DNA from: DATATJ01 sp963789075
Lineage (GTDB): Bacteria > Acidobacteriota > Vicinamibacteria > Vicinamibacterales > CAVVIG01
Reading direction: 5' to 3'
DNA length: 64,000 bases
Assembly (NCBI GenBank): GCA_963789075.1
Contig: CAWBJQ010000014.1
Span: forward strand, 1,054,001-1,118,000
Below are positions 1 through 9,347 of the stretch, piece by piece. The position numbers were made by a program, and so were the translations under genes. The notes under the pieces were generated by a model. It saw only the letters and a program-made list of their open reading frames with translations, had not been told where the DNA came from and made no database searches. Each line of letters begins with the position of its first letter. Positions within the stretch are counted from its first letter, which is position 1.

Positions 1-26
1 GTTGTCCGGCGTCGAAAGAAAGACAT

Positions 27-1001
27 ATGTTGATCAAACGTCGACCGGACATTCCGAGCTCGGAGATCACCAGCAAATCGGTGTATCTGAACCGGCGGGA
101 GTTCATGCGCGCGGCGGGCACGGCAGGTGCCGTGGCGGCCCTCGCGGCCGGCGGATTCGCTGGCACGGAGGCCTCGCTGGAGGCGCAGGAGGCGGCTCAC
201 GGGCGGAAGTTCGACGGCGTCAAGAACAGTCCGTTCAGCACGGATGCGAAGCCGAACAGCTGGAAAGACATCACCACCTACAACAACTACTACGAGTTCG
301 GCACCAACAAGGAAGACCCGGCGGCGAACGCCCGGGACTTCAAGACGGCGCCGTGGACGGTGGCTGTCGACGGCGAGTGCAACAAGAAAGCGGCGTGGCA
401 TCTCGAGGACATCTTGAAGGGACAGACGCTGGAGGACCGCGTCTATCGCCATCGCTGCGTCGAGGCGTGGTCGATGGTCATCCCGTGGGTGGGCTTTCCG
501 CTCGCCGACTTCATCAAGAAATGCGAGCCGACGGCGAAAGCGAAATACGTCGAGTTCACGACGCTGTACGATCCGAAGCAGATGCCTGGCACGCGTTCCC
601 AAGTGCTGACGTGGCCCTACGTCGAAGGGCTGCGCATGGACGAGGCGATGCATCCGCTGACGATTCTGGTCGTCGGCCTCTACGGCGAAGTGCTGCCGAA
701 TCAGAACGGCGCGCCGCTGCGGCTGGCGGTGCCGTGGAAGTACGGGTTCAAGCACGCGAAGTCGCTCGTCAAGATCCGGTTCGTCGAGAAGCAGCCGATG
801 AACACCTGGCAGCTGCAGGCGTCGAACGAGTACGGGTTCTATGCGAACGTGAATCCGACCGTCGATCACCCGCGCTGGAGCCAGGCGACCGAGCGCGTGA
901 TTGGCGGCGGCTTCTTCCGGAAAAAGACGCTGATGTTCAACGGCTACGGCGATCAGGTCGCCAGTCTGTATGCGGGGATGGATCTCAAGAAGAATTACTA
1001 G
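27..1001 (+). CDS. msrP: Protein-methionine-sulfoxide reductase catalytic subunit MsrP (YedY)
   Basis: Molybdopterin enzyme that repairs oxidised methionine in periplasmic proteins, taking electrons from the membrane haem protein MsrQ encoded just downstream. The 324-residue protein has a twin-arginine signal (RREFM, residues 23-27, followed by an Ala/Gly-rich segment), so it is exported folded through Tat. The family motif YRHRCVEAW is present, with the molybdenum-ligand Cys at about residue 144. Length matches the family. The ATG at 27 follows a GAAAGAAAG purine stretch. The 41-base gap to msrQ indicates an operon. Confidence 0.95.
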   Translation: MLIKRRPDIPSSEITSKSVYLNRREFMRAAGTAGAVAALAAGGFAGTEASLEAQEAAHGRKFDGVKNSPFSTDAKPNSWKDITTYNNYYEFGTNKEDPAANARDFKTAPWTVAVDGECNKKAAWHLEDILKGQTLEDRVYRHRCVEAWSMVIPWVGFPLADFIKKCEPTAKAKYVEFTTLYDPKQMPGTRSQVLTWPYVEGLRMDEAMHPLTILVVGLYGEVLPNQNGAPLRLAVPWKYGFKHAKSLVKIRFVEKQPMNTWQLQASNEYGFYANVNPTVDHPRWSQATERVIGGGFFRKKTLMFNGYGDQVASLYAGMDLKKNY

Positions 1002-1042
1002 ACAGGCCGTCACGATTTTCTCGCACGAGGCATAAGGCAGGC

Positions 1043-1723
1043 TTGAGACTTTCGGATCGCGTCGTTCGCTTCTGGATCAAGCCCTTTGTCTTTCTCGCCG
1101 CGCTCGGTCCGGCGGCATGGCTGGTGTGGGCGGGGCTCACCGATCATCTCAGCGCCAACCCGCTCAGCGACATCACCAACGAAACGGGCATCTGGACGCT
1201 CCGGTTTCTTTGCATCACGCTGGCGATCACGCCCGTGCGTCGTCTCACTGGGTGGAACGCCGCGATCAAGTTCCGGCGCATGGCGGGGCTGTTCGCGTTC
1301 TTCTACGGATCGCTCCACTTTCTGACCTACGTCATCGTCGATCGCTTTGCGGGCCTCGATTTTCCTGACGGTATCGTGTCGCTGACCACGGTGCGCAACC
1401 TGGCGAGCTCTGTCGGCGCCGACGTGTACAAGCGGCCCTTCATCACCATCGGATTCGCGGCGCTGACGCTGATGGTGCCGCTCGCGGCGACGTCGACCGC
1501 GGGGATGATTCGGCGTCTCGGCCGGAAGTGGCAGACGCTCCACCGGTTGGTGTACGTCTCCGGCATGCTGGGCGTGATCCATTACTGGTGGTTGGTGAAG
1601 GCGGACATCCGCAGCCCGATCACGTACGCGGCCATCGTCGGTCTCCTCCTCGGCTACCGCGTGTGGCGGCGCGGGAAAAAGGGGACGGGAGTCGTCGTTT
1701 CGCGGCGGGCGCCGGCGGTCTAG
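1043..1723 (+). CDS. msrQ: MsrQ (YedZ) haem-binding membrane subunit
   Basis: Integral membrane b-type haem protein that passes electrons from the respiratory chain to MsrP. About 226 residues with six hydrophobic segments of the ferric-reductase-like fold; histidines sit in GSLHFLTYV, WQTLHRLVY and GVIHYWW. I place the start at the TTG at 1043 after AGGCATAAGGCAGG, because the open frame further upstream only shadows msrP. The last residues (KKGTGVVVS) are encoded by one copy of the GGGGACGGGAGTC repeat, so that repeat has supplied the natural C-terminus. Confidence 0.9.
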   Translation: MRLSDRVVRFWIKPFVFLAALGPAAWLVWAGLTDHLSANPLSDITNETGIWTLRFLCITLAITPVRRLTGWNAAIKFRRMAGLFAFFYGSLHFLTYVIVDRFAGLDFPDGIVSLTTVRNLASSVGADVYKRPFITIGFAALTLMVPLAATSTAGMIRRLGRKWQTLHRLVYVSGMLGVIHYWWLVKADIRSPITYAAIVGLLLGYRVWRRGKKGTGVVVSRRAPAV

Positions 1724-1871
1724 CGACCGAGACCTGTCCCCGTTTTCGTGCACTTTCGGGCGCGTTTTGGGGAGAATTCGGAACATTCGGCACGGCCCGA
1801 GAATGACTCCCGTCCCCTTTCTTTAATGCCACGATTCGTCGTGCCCGAAAACGACTCCCGTCCCCTTTTTC
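1673..1871. repeat. Cluster of GGGGACGGGAGTC REP-like elements
   Basis: Three close copies of AAAGGGGACGGGAGTC lie here: plus strand at about 1676-1697, minus strand at about 1797-1826 and 1840-1871. A variant (minus-strand GGGGACAGGTCTC) lies at about 1730-1745. The two minus copies also share flanking TCGGGC and GGC bases. Opposite orientation of similar short units fits REP-type elements mobilised by Y1 (TnpA-REP) transposases; no transposase is visible in the window. Confidence 0.65.
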
Positions 1872-2524
1872 GCGCCGCGGTTGGTGTGCTGGCGCGGGCG
1901 CCATCGACGGGCGGCAAGACACGGCTCGCCGCTGACGTCTCCCCCCAACGTCTCGCAGACCTTCGTGGGGCGCTCCTGGCTGACGCGATCGACCTCGTCG
2001 CCCGCACACCGGGCATCGATCCGTTTCTCTTTTGCACGCCGACAGGTGACGCGGCGGTCGCCGGCGTCAGGTCGCTGGCTGGTCCAGATCTGCCGATTCT
2101 GGCGCAGCGCGGCGAGGACCTCGGCGCGCGGATGTGTTCGGCGACCGAAGACCTGCTCGGCCGCGGCTACGATGCGGCGATCCTCATCGGCACCGACAAC
2201 CCCCTTCTGACCCCGCAGCACATCGTCGAGGCGTGCGACTTGCTCCAGCACGACACCATCGTGCTCGGCCCCGCAGATGACGGGGGGTATTACCTGATTG
2301 GGATGCGACGGGTACAACGCGAGCTGTTCGTCGACGTCGCGTGGGGCACGGACAGCGTGCTGACCGACACGCTGCGCATCGCCGATCGCATCGGCGCTGA
2401 GGCGCGATTGATTCGCAGCGGCTACGATGTCGACACGATCGCAGACCTGCGACGGCTCGAGGAGGATCTGCGCACGGCATCGTCAGAAACCGGCGTGCAC
2501 GTGCGGCGCTGGTTCACCGAATGA
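1826..2524 (+). CDS. DUF2064 family glycosyltransferase (TIGR04282-like)
   Basis: Soluble GT-A-fold protein related to the MobA/CofC nucleotidyltransferase-like group. The domain opens with VLARAPSTGGKTRLA, carries GTDNPLLT (the conserved D near the nucleotide site) and has GPADDGGYYLIGM, all hallmarks of DUF2064. The substrate is not known from sequence. The start is uncertain: the frame is open from 1748, but the stretch before about 1871 is made of repeat copies, so I prefer the ATG at 1826; a GTG at 1886 would begin directly in the domain. Confidence 0.8.
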   Translation: MPRFVVPENDSRPLFRAAVGVLARAPSTGGKTRLAADVSPQRLADLRGALLADAIDLVARTPGIDPFLFCTPTGDAAVAGVRSLAGPDLPILAQRGEDLGARMCSATEDLLGRGYDAAILIGTDNPLLTPQHIVEACDLLQHDTIVLGPADDGGYYLIGMRRVQRELFVDVAWGTDSVLTDTLRIADRIGAEARLIRSGYDVDTIADLRRLEEDLRTASSETGVHVRRWFTE

Positions 2525-2548
2525 TCGCGAGACCTGCCGTTTATCGTT

Positions 2549-3511
2549 TCATCGAGCGGCAAGCCATGCGGAGATCTGCGACAGATCCACGTTGCCGCCG
2601 CTCAGGATGACGCCAACGCGCGATCCGCGCGGCGCGAGCCCGCCCTCGAGGACCGCGGCGGCCGCGAGCGCGCCCGTCGGCTCGACCACCAGCTTCAGCC
2701 GCTCCCACAGATAGAACATCGCCCGGAGCAGCACGTCATCTGGCACGGTGGTGATGTCGCTGACATGCTGCAGCACGAGCGGGAAGGTGAGCGAGCCGAG
2801 CGACGGCGTCCGCGCGCCGTCGGCGACTGTCCGCGGATTGGAGACCGTCTGCAGCTGCTTCGTCTTGAACGATCGCGCGCATCGTCTGCCAGCCGCGGGC
2901 TCGACGCCGATGACGCGGCAGCCGGGGGCGATGCCAGAGGCCGCGAGCGCGGTTCCCGATAGCAGTCCGCCGCCGCCGCACGGTGCGCAGAGCAGGTCGA
3001 GCGGGCCGATCTCCTCGAGCAGCTCGAGCGCGGCCGTGCCCTGGCCCGCGATGATGTGCGGATGGTCGTACGGGGGAATGAGCACGAGGCCGCGATCGCC
3101 GGCGAGGCGTTTACCGATGGCTTCGCGGTCCTCGCGTTCACGATCGTAGAGCACGACCTCGCCGCCGTATCCGCGCGTGCCGGCGACTTTCACCGCCGGC
3201 GCGTCCGACGGCATCACGATGACGCGCGGGATGTCGAGCACCTGGCCTGCGAGCGCGATCGCCTGCGCGTGGTTGCCCGAGGAAAACGTGACGACGCCGC
3301 GGCGCCGCTCGTCGGGCGAGAGGCGCGAAAGCGCGTTGTAGGCGCCGCGGAACTTGAAGGCGCCCGCGCGCTGGAAGTTCTCGCACTTGAAGAAGACCTG
3401 TGCGCCGGTCCGCGTGTTGACGGTGCGCGAGGTGACGACTGGCGTGCGGTGTGCGGTGCCGGCAATCTGCCTGGCGGCACTTTCGACGTCTGCGAATGTT
3501 GGAAGGGTCAT
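2549..3511 (-). CDS. Threonine/serine dehydratase, PLP-dependent
   Basis: Fold-type II PLP enzyme, 320 residues, deaminating L-threonine to 2-oxobutanoate (or L-serine to pyruvate). The PLP lysine lies in FKFRGAYNAL, the phosphate loop in CGGGGLLSG, and the C-terminal VILSGGNVD motif is present. There is no C-terminal ACT regulatory domain, so it resembles the short catabolic or racemase-related enzymes rather than biosynthetic IlvA. The start at 3511 (MTLPTFADV) lies 10 bases downstream of the stop of the metallo-beta-lactamase-fold gene, suggesting one transcript. Confidence 0.9.
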   Translation of the reverse strand: MTLPTFADVESAARQIAGTAHRTPVVTSRTVNTRTGAQVFFKCENFQRAGAFKFRGAYNALSRLSPDERRRGVVTFSSGNHAQAIALAGQVLDIPRVIVMPSDAPAVKVAGTRGYGGEVVLYDREREDREAIGKRLAGDRGLVLIPPYDHPHIIAGQGTAALELLEEIGPLDLLCAPCGGGGLLSGTALAASGIAPGCRVIGVEPAAGRRCARSFKTKQLQTVSNPRTVADGARTPSLGSLTFPLVLQHVSDITTVPDDVLLRAMFYLWERLKLVVEPTGALAAAAVLEGGLAPRGSRVGVILSGGNVDLSQISAWLAAR

Positions 3512-3521
3512 CCTGGCCGAC

Positions 3522-4480
3522 TCACTTGAGTTTTCCGTCGAGCTCGTCGTACACCTTGCGGATCGCGATCGGCGCCTGCGACTTGGCGAGCGTCCACGAG
3601 CTGTATTCGCCGAAGTTCGCCTGCTTGATCGCCTCGTCCACCGGCACACCGGCGTTGTGCAGGCGCGTCGCCTCCGCGATCACGGCGTGCATCGCCTTGT
3701 CGTAGGTGTGCAGCTCTTCTCTTCGAGACGGGCCGCATCTTCGGTGAAGCCGTGGCCGGGGATGTAGATGTTCACGTCCATCTTCTCGGCTTTCGCGATG
3801 GCGCCGAGCCACTCCGATGGATACGCCGACCGCATGGCGGGGAAGACGCGGTTGAGAAAGATCTCGCTCATGAACAGGATCTTCTCTTTCGGCAGGTACA
3901 CGGCGAGGTCGCCGCCCGTGTGCGAGCGCCCGAGAAAGAGGATCTGAAACGTCTCGCCGCCGAGTGTGAGGATCTTCTTGTCGGAGACGAGCTCGGCGTT
4001 GGCCGGTAGGGTCCACGCGCCTGGACGCGCGTTCGGTGCGGCCGCCTGCTGGTCGAGAATCGCCTTGGAGGTCGGGTGAATGATGTAGGTCACGCCGGGC
4101 GGCAGCGCGGCATTGCCGCCGGTGTGATCGCCGTGATCCGAGGCGATGACGACGTATTTGATCGGCTGCGGCGTGATTTTCCGGATCGCCTCGACGAGCC
4201 CGGTCGTCATCGGCACGTTGCCTTGTGCGTCGCAGAGCAGCACGCCGTCGCGAGTGACGACGAACATGTTGGTCGTCGTGAATTTCTCGTCGCCGGCGTG
4301 AAAATCTTCGTACGTGTAGACGTTATCGGTGACCTTCACCGTGCGCGGGATGTCGCCGTCTTTCATGCCGCGCTTGACTGGATCGGCGGTGCGGACCACC
4401 GATTGCGCGGCAGCGGACAAAGAAAGGATGAGGACGTGGCTGAACAGCAGGACTGTGATGGCCGCACGCTGACGCATCAT
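3522..4480 (-). CDS. Exported metallo-beta-lactamase-fold hydrolase (one frameshift)
   Basis: About 318 residues when both frames are joined. An N-terminal signal peptide (VLLFSHVLILSLSAAAQ) precedes a metallo-beta-lactamase domain with the zinc motif SDHGDHTGGN, a later GRSHTGGD and the PGHGF motif. The frame breaks near 3715: the upstream frame ends ARLEEKS and the downstream frame continues EELHTYDKAM to the stop at 3522. A single base missing in the AAG run would restore it. Substrate unknown; families with this layout include periplasmic MBL-fold hydrolases beside amino-acid catabolic genes. Confidence 0.8.
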
Positions 4481-4489
4481 CGAGGCTCC

Positions 4490-4518
4490 TTGGTGGATGT
4501 GAAGGCCTATGCTAACAT
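4490..4518 (+). promoter_or_regulatory. Candidate sigma70 promoter for tRNA-fMet
   Basis: TTGGTG at 4490-4495 and TAACAT at 4513-4518 are separated by 17 bases, and the tRNA begins 22 bases later. Match to consensus is moderate. The divergent MBL-fold gene starts at 4480. Confidence 0.4.
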
Positions 4519-4540
4519 TAGGTTTCCGTTCGTGACGTGG

Positions 4541-4618
<78 letters not shown>

Positions 4619-4635
4619 CTGTATTTGGTCCAAGA

Positions 4636-4665
4636 GGTCGTCGGTCTCCGACGGCCTTTTGTTTC
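4636..4665 (+). terminator. Rho-independent terminator after tRNA-fMet
   Basis: GGTCGTCGG-TCT-CCGACGGCC forms a nine-pair stem with one G-U, immediately followed by TTTTGTTT, 19 bases after the tRNA. Confidence 0.8.
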
Positions 4666-5033
4666 TTGAGCCAATCGCAGCATGCCCGCCAGGTTCCCCT
4701 TCAGGAAGATGCGCAGCTGGTCGCCGTCAGGCTCGAGCAAGACCTCGTCGATCAGTCCGCGAATGGCTTCGCGAGATCCTGTCACGCTCCGATGGTCATT
4801 TTCGAGCGCGTCGAACAGGCCGCTCACTTCTTCGCGGTAAAGGTCCGAGACGCTCGGGTGGAGAAGCGGCGGCGGGGCTTCCGGCTCTTCCAGCCCCCGG
4901 GTTGAGCTCAGCTTGCCGGGTTCAAGCGTCGCACCATTCGGAGTCGGTTCATCTCACGCGTGTACTCGTGGCAGAATTCCTCGAAGAGATCCTTGCGCAT
5001 CAACTTGTCGCGTTGCGCGCTGAGGACCCGCTG
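4666..5033 (-). pseudogene. Serine recombinase remnant (C-terminal part)
   Basis: Read on the minus strand, one frame gives KLMRKDLFEEFCHEYTREMN and, after a frame change, the other gives PPLLHPSVSDLYREEV then GLIDEVLLEPDGDQLRIFLK and GNLAGMLRL. These are the usual end segments of large serine recombinases. The catalytic N-terminal domain and the coiled-coil between the two segments are missing. The remnant ends beside tRNA-fMet, as expected for a decayed integrated element. Confidence 0.7.
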
Positions 5034-5909
5034 ATGTCGACAATTCGTCGTGTTCGTCTCTCGATGGGACTCGTTCTGCTCATGCTGGCCCAGTCGCTGA
5101 CGGGCCTGCTGCTGCCTGCGCAGTACCGCGACATCGAGTGGATCAAAGCGACGTGGGTTGGCAACGATTGGATCACCCTCGTCGTCGCCATTCCGTTGCT
5201 CGTCGTCGGGATAGTCGGTGCAGCTCGGGGCTCCGCACGCGGCATGTTGTTGTGGCTCGGCACGATCGCCTATGCGGAGTACAACTACCTGTTCTACCTG
5301 TTTGGTGCCGCCCTCAACGCGTTCTTTCTGTTGTACGTCGCGGCGGTTGTCCTAGCGATGGTCACCCTCATTGTCGCGTTGACGCGTCTGGACGTCGCCG
5401 TGTTGTCACAGCGCTTCCAATCTGCAACACCGGCGCGGATGATCGGCGGTGCGCTCGTGTGCATCGGCGTCGGACTGGCGGCTGTATGGATTGTCATGTG
5501 GGCCGCGAATGTGTTCGCCGGCCGGCCGACGCCGGTCGCGCCAGAGGCATTCAAGGTCGTGGCCGCTCTCGACCTTGCGGTGATGGTGCCGGCGCTGACG
5601 GTGGGAGGGATCCTGCTCTGGCGACGCCAACCATGGGGATATGTCATCGCCGGGATGGCCAGCATCCAAGGAGCGCTGTATTTGCTCGTGCTGTCCGTCA
5701 ACTCGATCGTCGCGGTCCGGCGAGGGTTTGTCGCCACACCCGGCGAGCTGCCGATCTGGGGAACGCTGACGGTGTTCATGACGGCTGTGGCCGTAGCGCT
5801 GTTGGCGAATGTCTGGCCCGGACGCGGGCACGACGTCGCGACCAGGAGCGTCTGGCCCGCGAGCCCGAGCGATCATCATGAGCCCTCACGAGACTGGAGA
5901 GCAGAGTAG
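5034..5909 (+). CDS. Multi-pass membrane protein, unknown function
   Basis: About 291 residues with roughly eight hydrophobic segments (for example GLVLLMLAQSLTGLLL near the N-terminus and GTLTVFMTAVAVALLANV near the C-terminus). No motif that I recognise as catalytic. The start is the ATG at 5034, just after the recombinase remnant; the frame is open further upstream only across the remnant. Adjacency to a decayed mobile element suggests it may be cargo, but base composition does not stand out. Confidence 0.65.
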   Translation: MSTIRRVRLSMGLVLLMLAQSLTGLLLPAQYRDIEWIKATWVGNDWITLVVAIPLLVVGIVGAARGSARGMLLWLGTIAYAEYNYLFYLFGAALNAFFLLYVAAVVLAMVTLIVALTRLDVAVLSQRFQSATPARMIGGALVCIGVGLAAVWIVMWAANVFAGRPTPVAPEAFKVVAALDLAVMVPALTVGGILLWRRQPWGYVIAGMASIQGALYLLVLSVNSIVAVRRGFVATPGELPIWGTLTVFMTAVAVALLANVWPGRGHDVATRSVWPASPSDHHEPSRDWRAE

Positions 5910-6050
5910 AGCGCGTCTCTGAGCGCGACCCCGCGTGGGTCTCCGGTGAGCCGCGTCCCCATCTGGCTCGTCACGTACGCGTAGCCAATGTCGGCCGTCG
6001 GATCGGCGAAGCCGAGAGAACCTCCAGACCCAGGAGACCTGCGCACCCCC
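5876..6050 (-). pseudogene. Remnant of a serine hydrolase (beta-lactamase/CubicO type)
   Basis: The minus strand encodes GSGGSLGFADPTADIGYAYV followed by TSQMGTRLTGDPRGVAL and RDALYSAL, which is the typical extreme C-terminus of class C beta-lactamase-like hydrolases. No SxxK or YxN active-site segment could be found upstream, where frames are broken. I read it as the 3' end of a decayed gene. Confidence 0.6.
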
Positions 6051-6812
6051 TCAAAGCCACAACTGACGTGCCCCTGAACTTCTGGGAGGCGCTCACGCCG
6101 ATCGCTTCTTGTCTGGGCACCGATTCGCCGACTCGAGCCACTCGTGTCGGTCGCGAGTGCCATCTTGTACGTGAGCGCATTCGCTGTGCTCGCGTGATCC
6201 GGCCAAGGCGCACGCGACGCGAGAATCGAGCCATGGGTCCGAGCCTGTGACCGCGCGTCGATGCCGAAAGTCCACCGACACCAATTAAACCAGCACGAGG
6301 CCGTCGGCATCCTTGTGGATGCCGTACACGAGCCCGAGGTCGACGCTCGCTGGACAGGCCGGAATATTTCACGTCACCGCGAAAGATCCCCCACTGGGCT
6401 GCTCGAATCTCGCCACCCTCCCGTGGAAACAAACAGCATTGCGCGATGGCACCACGGTTGCCTTTCCGACCGGCATGGCAGAAACCACCGCCTCAATCGC
6501 AGGACGTGGCAACTCCACGAGCCGGCGTTCGACACTGGCGTCACCGCGTTCGCGCGCGAACGCCCATCGTCCGTACCAGTCAGCGGAGTGTCTCGAACCG
6601 CAACCCGAGTCGGCCACGTGAAGCGCGCTGTCGACAACCATGAATCCGCTCAAGATAGACCGGCGCGCATGTTTCGTCTTCGGGCAGGAAGACTCTCTAA
6701 TGTGGTCGGTCGGCCGCCTGTACCTCCGGTGCGAGCGATGCGAGAGGGAAACGTGTGGCTGGACGATTGGCCAGCACGGCGAACAGCTGGCGGAAAAGCA
6801 GAAAGGCAGCCG
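6051..6812. other. No intact gene; probable decayed sequence
   Basis: Several overlapping short frames exist on both strands, but none shows a recognisable domain or convincing start. It probably includes degraded upstream parts of the serine hydrolase. The last 15 bases carry the ribosome-binding region (AGAAAGGCAG) of the L,D-transpeptidase. Confidence 0.4.
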
Positions 6813-8534
6813 ATGGGACGCGTCCGGGTCTTCGGTACGTTCTCGCTGGCGATCGTCGCTGGTGCGATGGCACTCGCGATATCTCCAGAACGCAGGATTC
6901 CCGTTGCGGCTCGGCGAAATGACGACGGGTCGATTCGATCACTCGAGCCTGCTCTCGAGCTCCGAGCGGCGATCCGGGAGCTAATCTACGCGACCGACTC
7001 CCACCGCTCTCGCGCGGAGCAGACCGAGCTTCAAGCGTTGTATCAACGGAGTGCTGAATCGCCGCTGTGGTTGACGAGCGCGCTTCGGCCGACGCATGCG
7101 GGCCAGGATGCCTTGACGCTGGTCAGCCGTGCCGCCGACGAAGGCCTTGATGCAGCCGACTATCAGCCGGAACGTCTCGGGCAGCGATTGAATGGACTAC
7201 GCGCCGCGACTCGAGCGACCGCCACGGACGCCGCCGATTTCGATGTCGCGCTGAGCACGTGCGTTCTCCGGTATCTGCATCACCTTCACAACGGACGCAT
7301 CGATCCGCGGACGATCGGATTCCGTCTGGCGGTGCCGCCAGACCGCGATGATTTTCCCGCGATCCTGTATGACGCGATCGCTCGCGATCGGGTGAGTGAA
7401 GCCGCGACAGCCCTGCGGCCCTCGCTCTTCCAATACCGGGCCCTGCGCGGAATGCTCGCGCAATATCGATCGCTCGCAGCGGATCCGATGATCGCCTTGC
7501 CGCCAATCGTGGGCACTGCAGTACGGTCCGGAGACGCGTACGCAGGACTCCGCGACCTCCATGGTCTGCTAACAGCGCTCGGCGATCTTCCGCTCGATAC
7601 ACCACAACCCTCCGCGTCCGCGCGATACGAGGGCATCGTCGTCGATGGCGTGAAGCGCTTTCAACTTCGCCACGGCCTCGAGCCCGACGGGATTCTGGGC
7701 AAAGGCACCATGGCGGCTTTGTGCGTCCCGCTCAAGTGGCGCGTGCGACAAATCGAGCTGGCGCTCGAGCGGCTGCGATGGTTACCGCATCTCGGTGACG
7801 AGCGCTTGATTGCCCTCAACATCCCGATGTTCCGGCTCTGGGCGTGGGATCAGATTCCGCCCAATGGCGCCCCGTTGTTCGGCATGGACACCATTGTCGG
7901 GCGCGCGCTGAGCACGCAGACACCCGTGTTCAGCGAAGAGATGCGGGAAGTGATTTTCAGGCCGTACTGGAATGTGCCGCGGTCGATTCTTCGCCACGAG
8001 GTGCTTCCGGCGATCGCACGCGACGCCGACTACTTGCGGCGGGAGAACATGGAAATCGTCCAGGGACCTGGGGACCTCGCGCCAGCCGTCCAGGCCACAA
8101 GGGAGAACATCGCGAAGCTGGGGCAAGGCGCGTTCCGCGTGCGGCAACGCCCGGGCCCCAAGAATGCGCTGGGGCTGATCAAGTTCGTGTTTCCGAACGA
8201 CGACGACGTCTACATGCACGGAACGCCGGCACAAGCGCTGTTCGCGAGAAGCCGGCGGGATTTCAGCCACGGCTGCGTGCGCGTCGAGGATCCGGTACGA
8301 CTCGCCGAATGGGTCCTGAAGGATCAGCCGGAGTGGACGATCGACCGCATTCGCGCGGCGGTGTCCGGGTCGCAGACCATTCGCGTGAAGCTCGTGCGGC
8401 CGCTGCGCGTTGTCCTCTTCTATACGACCGCGGCGGTCATGCCTGAAGACGGGACGATCAGTTTCGCCGAGGATATCTACGGCCACGATGCCCGATTAGA
8501 CCAGGCCCTGACATCGCGACAATCCGGAAGCTGA
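6813..8534 (+). CDS. L,D-transpeptidase, YcbB/LdtD type
   Basis: Peptidoglycan cross-linking enzyme that forms 3-3 links between meso-DAP residues. 573 residues: an N-terminal signal or anchor (VFGTFSLAIVAGAMALAIS), an alpha-helical scaffold region, a peptidoglycan-binding repeat (FQLRHGLEPDGILGKGTM) and a YkuD catalytic domain with HGTPAQALF and SRRDFSHGCVRVEDP; the nucleophile is Cys488. The ATG at 6813 follows AGAAAGGCAG and directly precedes the signal segment, so the long open frame upstream is not used. It converges with the DUF882 gene, another wall-related protein. Confidence 0.9.
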   Translation: MGRVRVFGTFSLAIVAGAMALAISPERRIPVAARRNDDGSIRSLEPALELRAAIRELIYATDSHRSRAEQTELQALYQRSAESPLWLTSALRPTHAGQDALTLVSRAADEGLDAADYQPERLGQRLNGLRAATRATATDAADFDVALSTCVLRYLHHLHNGRIDPRTIGFRLAVPPDRDDFPAILYDAIARDRVSEAATALRPSLFQYRALRGMLAQYRSLAADPMIALPPIVGTAVRSGDAYAGLRDLHGLLTALGDLPLDTPQPSASARYEGIVVDGVKRFQLRHGLEPDGILGKGTMAALCVPLKWRVRQIELALERLRWLPHLGDERLIALNIPMFRLWAWDQIPPNGAPLFGMDTIVGRALSTQTPVFSEEMREVIFRPYWNVPRSILRHEVLPAIARDADYLRRENMEIVQGPGDLAPAVQATRENIAKLGQGAFRVRQRPGPKNALGLIKFVFPNDDDVYMHGTPAQALFARSRRDFSHGCVRVEDPVRLAEWVLKDQPEWTIDRIRAAVSGSQTIRVKLVRPLRVVLFYTTAAVMPEDGTISFAEDIYGHDARLDQALTSRQSGS

Positions 8535-8555
8535 AGCCGAACCTGTCCGATCGTG

Positions 8556-9092
8556 CTACCACGTGCGGACGCGCCCGGTATCGACGTGCACGAAATCGGA
8601 CGCCGGATAATAGCCAACGCCGCCGCGGCGCATCTCGAGCGCGCGCTCGCGCAGCATCGCCAGCGGCACGTCTGCCAGGCGGATGTCGATCGCCTGCCCC
8701 CGCATGTGCAGGCTTCCCGCCGCGACGCCTTCACTCCGATGCCGAAGCATTTCGTTCGTCGCGGGCGAACGGTATCCAGAAATCACCTGGAGTGGCGTGT
8801 TCGTGCCGGTTCTCTGTGTGAGCGCATGGAGCAGATCGAGGAGCTCGGCATCAATCGCGTGCACATCGCCGGTCCGGAAGTCGCGCAGGAAATGGTTGAC
8901 CTCGGCGAGCGCATCGGTCAAATATTCGCCGCGGCTGAAGTACTCGACCGCGAGCCGCTCGCCTGTATGGGTATGTGTGAACCGGAGCGCGCGCCCTGCC
9001 GAGGCATCGGCGAGCAGCCGTCGAGGTGCCGCAACAATCGGGACAGCGGCGGCACACACGGTGAAGAACGAACGCCGCGAGAGCGCCTTCAT
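8556..9092 (-). CDS. DUF882/YcbK family Zn peptidase-like exported protein (M15 fold)
   Basis: 178 residues. A Tat-type N-terminus (SRRSFFTVCAAAVP) is followed by the DUF882 domain: SGYRSPATNEML, SLHMRGQAIDIR and FVHVDTGRVRTW supply the His/Asp zinc ligands of the M15 D-Ala-D-Ala peptidase-like fold. Likely a periplasmic peptidoglycan-modifying protein. I use the Met at 9092 (MKALSRRSFF) rather than 9134 because it gives a clean signal. In many genomes this family neighbours YcbB-type L,D-transpeptidases, as here. Confidence 0.88.
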   Translation of the reverse strand: MKALSRRSFFTVCAAAVPIVAAPRRLLADASAGRALRFTHTHTGERLAVEYFSRGEYLTDALAEVNHFLRDFRTGDVHAIDAELLDLLHALTQRTGTNTPLQVISGYRSPATNEMLRHRSEGVAAGSLHMRGQAIDIRLADVPLAMLRERALEMRRGGVGYYPASDFVHVDTGRVRTW

Positions 9093-9146
9093 TGAATGAA
9101 CGACGATTATCCCGGACGTCAGAAGCGGTGTCAAAGAATTCTTGGA

Positions 9147-9306
9147 GTCACCGCCGAGCGCGTGGCGCTACGCGTCTTCGGCGTCAAGGGGGTCGCGAAC
9201 GATCTCACCGTACGCCTCACGGGGGCATTTCGCTAGACCGACACCGAAGTCGTGCAGGCCGCGGTCGAGGCGTTGAAGGGGAGCACTCGGGTGCCGCACG
9301 ACCGCG
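9147..9306 (+). pseudogene. BON-domain gene fragment
   Basis: The plus strand reads VTAERVALRVFGVKGVANDL, then TVRLTGAFR, a stop, then TDTEVVQAAVEALKG. This aligns almost residue for residue with part of the intact BON protein at 26067-26717 (VTAERATLRVYGAKGVANDL and TDTEIAQAAVAALK). The fragment has no start, contains an in-frame stop and lacks the other domains. Confidence 0.7.
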
Positions 9307-9347
9307 GGTGCCGGGCCTACCATCGGCCCGGCGCCCATCGACAATGG

